In this document: piece after piece, positions 8,709 to 11,500 of the stretch
How positions within the stretch are numbered: position 1 is the first letter of the stretch
How the letters are laid out: every line of letters begins with the position of its first letter
Source: Aurantibrevibacter sp041749595
GTDB lineage: Bacteria > Bacteroidota > Bacteroidia > Flavobacteriales > Flavobacteriaceae
DNA: 11,500 nt
Reading direction: 5' to 3'
Assembly (NCBI GenBank): GCA_041749595.1
Contig: JBGTBA010000125.1
Location: 1 to 11,500, forward strand
Program-made: the position numbers and the translations under genes
Notes under the pieces: generated by a model
Told to the model about the DNA's origin: nothing
Database searches by the model: none
The model's input: the letters and a program-made list of their open reading frames with translations, nothing else

Positions 8709-8720
8709 GTGTGCGCACAA
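8709..8720. promoter_or_regulatory. Putative LacI-type operator, site 2 (on the susC promoter)
   Basis: GTGTGCGCACAA, with a perfect 10-bp inner palindrome TGTGCGCACA around the CG. It overlaps the candidate minus-strand -7 element at 8718-8725, so binding there would directly occlude the susC promoter. It is the most symmetric of the three copies at its core. Confidence 0.7.
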
Positions 8721-8725
8721 ATATA
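8718..8725 (-). promoter_or_regulatory. Candidate susC operon promoter, -7 element
   Basis: On the minus strand this reads TATATTTG, fitting the Bacteroidota -7 consensus TAnnTTTG. It is the only such match I found in the gap on this strand. Transcription would begin around 8710, giving a leader of about 100 bases. No good TTTG-type -33 element is seen 19-21 bases upstream, which is an AT-rich stretch, so the assignment is moderate. Confidence 0.5.
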
Positions 8726-8855
8726 ATTATTTACTTAAGATAATCTTAAAAAAACGAATAAATTAAATAAAAGCCTTAACTATTTAACATACTGCAATAC
8801 AGACAAACAAAAAAAACAGCTAGGCCACTAAAATAATATATTTGTTTTAGTTATA

Positions 8856-8867
8856 GTGTTCGCACAC
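8856..8867. promoter_or_regulatory. Putative LacI-type operator, site 3 (on the regulator promoter)
   Basis: GTGTTCGCACAC, a third copy of the 12-bp palindrome with a central CG and one mismatched pair. It covers the region where the -33 element of the regulator promoter (8881-8888) should lie, about 18-20 bases upstream. That position suggests negative autoregulation. Confidence 0.65.
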
Positions 8868-8880
8868 GGAATATATTTTT

Positions 8881-8888
8881 TACCTTTG
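8881..8888 (+). promoter_or_regulatory. Promoter -7 element of the LacI-family regulator
   Basis: TACCTTTG matches the Bacteroidota -7 consensus TAnnTTTG. TTCG at 8859-8862, inside operator site 3, is a degenerate -33 candidate with an 18-base spacer. Transcription would start about 8893-8896, just before a TTG codon at 8907. This is downstream of the ATG at 8856 and therefore argues against that ATG as the translation start. Confidence 0.6.
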
Positions 8889-8906
8889 CGAATTAAAAAC
8901 CAATCA

Positions 8907-9968
8907 TTGAAAACCATCAAAGACATCGCAATTGAGGCTCGTGTTTCGCCTGGCACTGTAGATAGGGTCCTTCATAACCGTGGCGGGGTTTCTAAAAAGA
9001 CCGAAGCTTTAATAAAAAAAATCCTTAAACAAAATAATTTTAAAATAAACAAAGTTGCACGGTCGCTTGCGATGAACAAATCCGTGGCGATAGCTGCCCT
9101 ACTGCCGCAGTTTGATGATGATAATATTTTCTGGAAAGCACCGTATTTGGGTATAGTAACCGCACAGGAAGAGGTAGAAGTGTTTGGTATAAAGGTTGGG
9201 TATCATTATTTTGACCAATTTGATGCCGCTTCTTATGTTAGAGGATGTAACAATGTGTTGGATTCTAAACCAGATGGCGTAATCATTGCCCCTAATTTTT
9301 TGAATGAAACACGTTTGATGACCCAAAAATTGGATGAAAATAAAATTCCGTATATATTTATAAATATTGATCTTGAAGGATTTAACAACATTACTTTCGT
9401 AGGACAGGAGGCCTATCTGAGCGGAAGGTTGGCAGGGAAATTAATGCATCTTTGTTTAAGGGATGAGGTTGGTGTGCTCATTTTACGGCCTAGTAGCAAC
9501 AGCGATGTAAATAAGACCATTTCCAAACGTATAAGTGGCTTCAAGTCATATCTGAAAGAGAATGATTTAACCATAAAAACCACTTATTTTGACGCATACA
9601 ACCTCCAAGAAGACGACGGTTTAAAGGAAAAACTTAATTTGATTTTAAGTAAAAGCCCATCTATTAAGGGCATTTTTGTCCCAAACAGCAGAACCGCATA
9701 TTACGTAAGTTGTATGGAAACGTCGAAAGCCAAGGAATTGGCGATTATAGGTTTTGATGGCACTGCGGAAAATGTAAATTGCCTTAAGGAAGGCAAGGCC
9801 ACTTTTTTGATTTCGCAAAAACCCTTTAGACAAGGGTATGATGCCGTAAAAACGATGACCAATTACATCCTTGACCATAAACGGCCTGAAAGAAAAATGT
9901 ACTCCCCCATCGAGATTTTATCCAAAGAGAACGTAGATTTTAGTAAGGAGGGCACAAATTCCCAGTAA
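8907..9968 (+). CDS. LacI-family transcriptional regulator (predicted TTG start)
   Basis: A sugar-responsive DNA-binding regulator of 353 residues. The N-terminal HTH occupies about 3-24 (T-I-K-D-I-A-x-E-A-x-V-S-P-G-T-V-D-R-V-L-H-N-R-G). The hinge helix at about 46-57 contains V-A-R-S-L-A with Leu54, the residue that wedges into the central CpG in PurR-type complexes. The rest is a periplasmic-binding-protein-like effector domain, with D-G-V-I-I-A-P-N near 123, G-x-E/Q-A-Y-L-S-G-R-L-A-G-K-L near 168, I-x-G-F near 209 and I-I-G-F-D-G-T near 280. An in-frame ATG exists at 8856, but it would sit inside an operator, upstream of the promoter element, and add 17 residues not typical of the family. 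The TTG start gives the canonical family N-terminus. It is divergent from susC, so it probably regulates that operon and itself. Its effector is unknown. Confidence 0.9.
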   Translation: MKTIKDIAIEARVSPGTVDRVLHNRGGVSKKTEALIKKILKQNNFKINKVARSLAMNKSVAIAALLPQFDDDNIFWKAPYLGIVTAQEEVEVFGIKVGYHYFDQFDAASYVRGCNNVLDSKPDGVIIAPNFLNETRLMTQKLDENKIPYIFINIDLEGFNNITFVGQEAYLSGRLAGKLMHLCLRDEVGVLILRPSSNSDVNKTISKRISGFKSYLKENDLTIKTTYFDAYNLQEDDGLKEKLNLILSKSPSIKGIFVPNSRTAYYVSCMETSKAKELAIIGFDGTAENVNCLKEGKATFLISQKPFRQGYDAVKTMTNYILDHKRPERKMYSPIEILSKENVDFSKEGTNSQ

Positions 9969-10008
9969 TCCGAAGTTAAAAAGCCGAAAAACAAAAGTCG
10001 TATAACAA

Positions 10009-10039
10009 AAAAGACGGCATCAAAAAAGCACCGCCTTTT
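10009..10039. terminator. Bidirectional intrinsic terminator between the regulator and sucC
   Basis: The stem arms AAAAGACGG (10009-10017) and CCGCCTTTT (10031-10039) pair at eight of nine positions around a 13-base loop. The plus-strand exit is T-rich (CCTTTTAAATTTTT) and the minus-strand exit is also T-rich because of the A-run before the stem. It lies 40 bases after the regulator stop and 34 bases after the sucC stop, ideal for ending both converging transcripts. Confidence 0.75.
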
Positions 10040-10073
10040 AAATTTTTCAATGTATAAATTACCTCCAGATAAG

Positions 10074-11267
10074 CTATGCCAACACCGCTTTTACCTTATC
10101 TGCCGCTTCCTGGAATTGAACGGCTGAATGGACCGCCAAACCGGAATTGTCTATGATTTCTTTTGCCAGTTCGGCATTGGTGCCTTGCAAGCGCACAATT
10201 ATAGGTACCTTAATGGTATCTCCCATATTTTTATAGGCATCTACCACCCCTTGCGCCACGCGGTCGCATCTTACAATTCCTCCAAAAATATTTATAAGGA
10301 TAGCTTTAACATTAGGGTCTTTCAAAATAATTCTAAATGCCTCCTCTACCCTTTTTGCATCGGCGGTACCCCCAACATCCAAAAAATTGGCCGGCTCACC
10401 ACCTGCCATTTTTATAAGGTCCATAGTTGCCATGGCCAAACCTGCACCATTTACCATACAGCCTACATTTCCATCCAGATCCACATAGTTCAAGCCTACC
10501 GCCCTGGCTTCGACCTCTATCGGACTTTCTTCCCGTAGGTCCCTCATTTCGGCATACTGTTTTCTTCTGTACAAAGAATTATCGTCTATGGATACTTTTG
10601 CATCCACCGCCAAAATTTTATCATCGGAGGTTTTAAGCACCGGGTTTATTTCAAATAAGCTTGCATCGCTTTCCACATAGGCAGTGTACAGGGCTGCAAC
10701 AAATTTGGTCATTTCTTTAAAGGCCGTTCCCGAAAGGCCTAAGTTGAAGGCTATTCTCCGAGCCTGAAATGGCAATAAGCCCACAGCAGGATCGATTTCC
10801 TCCGTGAAAATTAAATGTGGCGTTTTTTCCGCTACATGCTCAATATCCATTCCGCCCTCAGTCGAATACATGATCATATTCCTTCCCGATGCCCTATTCA
10901 GCAAAACTGACATATAAAATTCGCTGGTCTCACTATTTCCAGGGTAATACACATCTTCTGCTACCAAAACTTGGTGCACCCTTTTACCTTCTGCTGAAGT
11001 TTGGGGCGTAACTAGGTTCATCCCTATAATCTTCCCTGTTATATCTTCCACTTCCCTCAAGTTTTTGGCAAGTTTTACACCACCACCTTTACCTCTGCCA
11101 CCAGCATGCACCTGAGCTTTGATTACATACCATCCTGTCCCGGTTTCTGCGGTCAGTTGCTTGGCCGCATCAACAGCCTCCTTCGCATTGTGTGCCACAA
11201 TCCCTCTCTGGATACGTACCCCGAAACTTGCTAAAATTTCCTTTCCTTGATATTCATGAAGATTCAT
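10074..11267 (-). CDS. sucC: Succinate-CoA ligase (ADP-forming) subunit beta
   Basis: The beta subunit of the TCA-cycle enzyme that converts succinyl-CoA, ADP/GDP and phosphate to succinate, CoA and ATP/GTP in the cytoplasm, working with the alpha subunit SucD. At 397 residues it has the usual family length. The N-terminus M-N-L-H-E-Y-Q-G-K-E is diagnostic. The ATP-grasp region shows V-I-K-A-Q-V-H-A-G-G-R-G-K-G-G-G-V at 48-64, E-I-N-P at 206-209 and D-A-K at 222-224. The C-terminal ligase domain shows G-N-V-G-C-M-V-N-G-A-G-L-A-M-A near 266-280, F-L-D-V-G-G-T-A-D near 295-303, and N-I-F-G-G-I-V-R-C-D near 326-335. No sucD lies downstream within the window, since the regulator converges on it. 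It appears to be an independent housekeeping unit unrelated to the glycan locus. Confidence 0.97.
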   Translation of the reverse strand: MNLHEYQGKEILASFGVRIQRGIVAHNAKEAVDAAKQLTAETGTGWYVIKAQVHAGGRGKGGGVKLAKNLREVEDITGKIIGMNLVTPQTSAEGKRVHQVLVAEDVYYPGNSETSEFYMSVLLNRASGRNMIMYSTEGGMDIEHVAEKTPHLIFTEEIDPAVGLLPFQARRIAFNLGLSGTAFKEMTKFVAALYTAYVESDASLFEINPVLKTSDDKILAVDAKVSIDDNSLYRRKQYAEMRDLREESPIEVEARAVGLNYVDLDGNVGCMVNGAGLAMATMDLIKMAGGEPANFLDVGGTADAKRVEEAFRIILKDPNVKAILINIFGGIVRCDRVAQGVVDAYKNMGDTIKVPIIVRLQGTNAELAKEIIDNSGLAVHSAVQFQEAADKVKAVLA

Positions 11268-11292
11268 ACCTGATATCTATTTGGTTTGACTG

Positions 11293-11300
11293 CAAAAATA
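11293..11300 (-). promoter_or_regulatory. Candidate sucC promoter, -7 element
   Basis: The minus strand reads TATTTTTG, a match to TAnnTTTG. Transcription would begin near 11287, leaving a leader of about 20 bases before the ATG at 11267, which is common for housekeeping genes in this phylum. A clear -33 element is not seen. Confidence 0.5.
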
Positions 11301-11373
11301 GGAAACCAACATTAATATCCCTAACGAAAAAGGCATGCTACCTATTAATTTTAAAAATCAATAAAAAATTTCT

Positions 11374-11423
11374 TGAAACTGACTATCCCCGAGGCAAGCC
11401 ATAGGGGTATTTCGCCAGTTTCA
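11374..11423. repeat. Nested hairpin upstream of sucC
   Basis: The outer arms TGAAACTG (11374-11381) and CAGTTTCA (11416-11423) are perfect complements. Inside them a second stem pairs CCCC with GGGG and GGC with GCC (11387-11407) around an AA loop with a small internal bulge. The GC-rich hairpin stands out from the AT-rich surroundings. It may be part of an intergenic repeat, an RNA element, or an IS edge. Confidence 0.55.
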
Positions 11424-11443
11424 TTTTGGCCTTAGGGCCAAAA
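11424..11443. repeat. Perfect 8-bp hairpin directly abutting the previous one
   Basis: TTTTGGCC (11424-11431), loop TTAG, GGCCAAAA (11436-11443). It begins on the base after the nested hairpin ends, which suggests one composite element. The loop is four bases and the A/T-rich outer part flanks a GC core. Confidence 0.55.
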
Positions 11444-11469
11444 ACCGAAATTTTGTATTTTACCTCACC

Positions 11470-11493
11470 CGGAACTGCAAAAAGGCAGTTCCG
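11470..11493. repeat. Perfect 9-bp hairpin near the right window edge
   Basis: CGGAACTGC (11470-11478), loop AAAAAG, GCAGTTCCG (11485-11493). No T-run follows on either strand, so it is not a standard terminator. It is the third strong hairpin within 120 bases. The stretch from 11301 to the edge contains no gene I can support. Confidence 0.55.
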
Positions 11494-11500
11494 ACCTCTC

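Noticed and set aside
8745..8760. A -33 element for the susC promoter
   Set aside because: The stretch is A/T-rich with no TTTG or TTG at a 19-21 base spacing; a TTCG at 8755-8758 is too far upstream.
8856..8906. N-terminal extension of the regulator from the ATG at 8856
   Set aside because: It overlaps an operator palindrome and precedes the promoter -7 element, and the extra residues do not fit the LacI family N-terminus.
11383..11500. Possible gene tail on the minus strand (38 open codons to a TAG at 11383-11385)
   Set aside because: It is short, is built largely from hairpin arms, and matches no family I recognise; mentioned only as an alternative for the hairpin cluster.
1..11500. CRISPR array, tRNA or rRNA
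   Set aside because: No regularly spaced direct repeats, no cloverleaf-like segments and no rRNA-like stretches were seen.

Overview
The window looks like a marine or environmental flavobacterium (phylum Bacteroidota). The support is a SusC/SusD outer-membrane pair, lipoproteins with Bacteroidota-style signal peptides, promoter elements of the Bacteroidota type (TAnnTTTG), AT-rich leaders without clear Shine-Dalgarno sequences, and FG-GAP/ASPIC protein architecture. The species cannot be named from this sequence alone.

Most of the window (about 1 to 9970) is one end of a polysaccharide-utilization-type locus. Reading in the direction of transcription (minus strand, right to left) it holds a SusC-like TonB-dependent transporter, a SusD-like glycan-binding lipoprotein, and a 1110-residue lipoprotein with fourteen FG-GAP calcium-loop repeats around a central ASPIC/UnbV domain. 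Last comes the first 86 codons of what looks like a glycoside hydrolase family 3 enzyme. That enzyme gene is cut at position 140/141 by the right end of an ISL3-family insertion sequence, whose transposase C-terminus and terminal inverted repeat fill positions 1 to 140.

A LacI-family regulator is divergent from susC. The 297-bp gap between the two coding starts (with the regulator's TTG start) carries three copies of a 12-bp imperfect palindrome, roughly GTGT(G/T)CG(C/T)ACA(C/A), with a central CG as expected for LacI/PurR-type operators. One copy overlaps the regulator's own promoter, one overlaps the likely susC promoter, and one lies in the susC leader. The inferred model is a sugar-responsive repressor controlling both itself and the susC-susD-FG-GAP-GH3 operon. 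SusC has no STN domain, which fits control by a cytoplasmic repressor rather than by an anti-sigma/ECF relay. The substrate cannot be deduced.

From 9970 on the window returns to core metabolism. A convergent terminator hairpin separates the regulator from sucC (succinyl-CoA synthetase beta subunit, minus strand), which has its own short-leader promoter. The last about 130 bases upstream of sucC contain three strong hairpins packed together with no convincing gene, probably an intergenic repeat or the edge of a mobile element.

The points most worth a second look are the interrupted GH3 gene, the three-operator divergent control region, the 7+7 repeat architecture of the ASPIC lipoprotein, and the hairpin cluster at the right edge.
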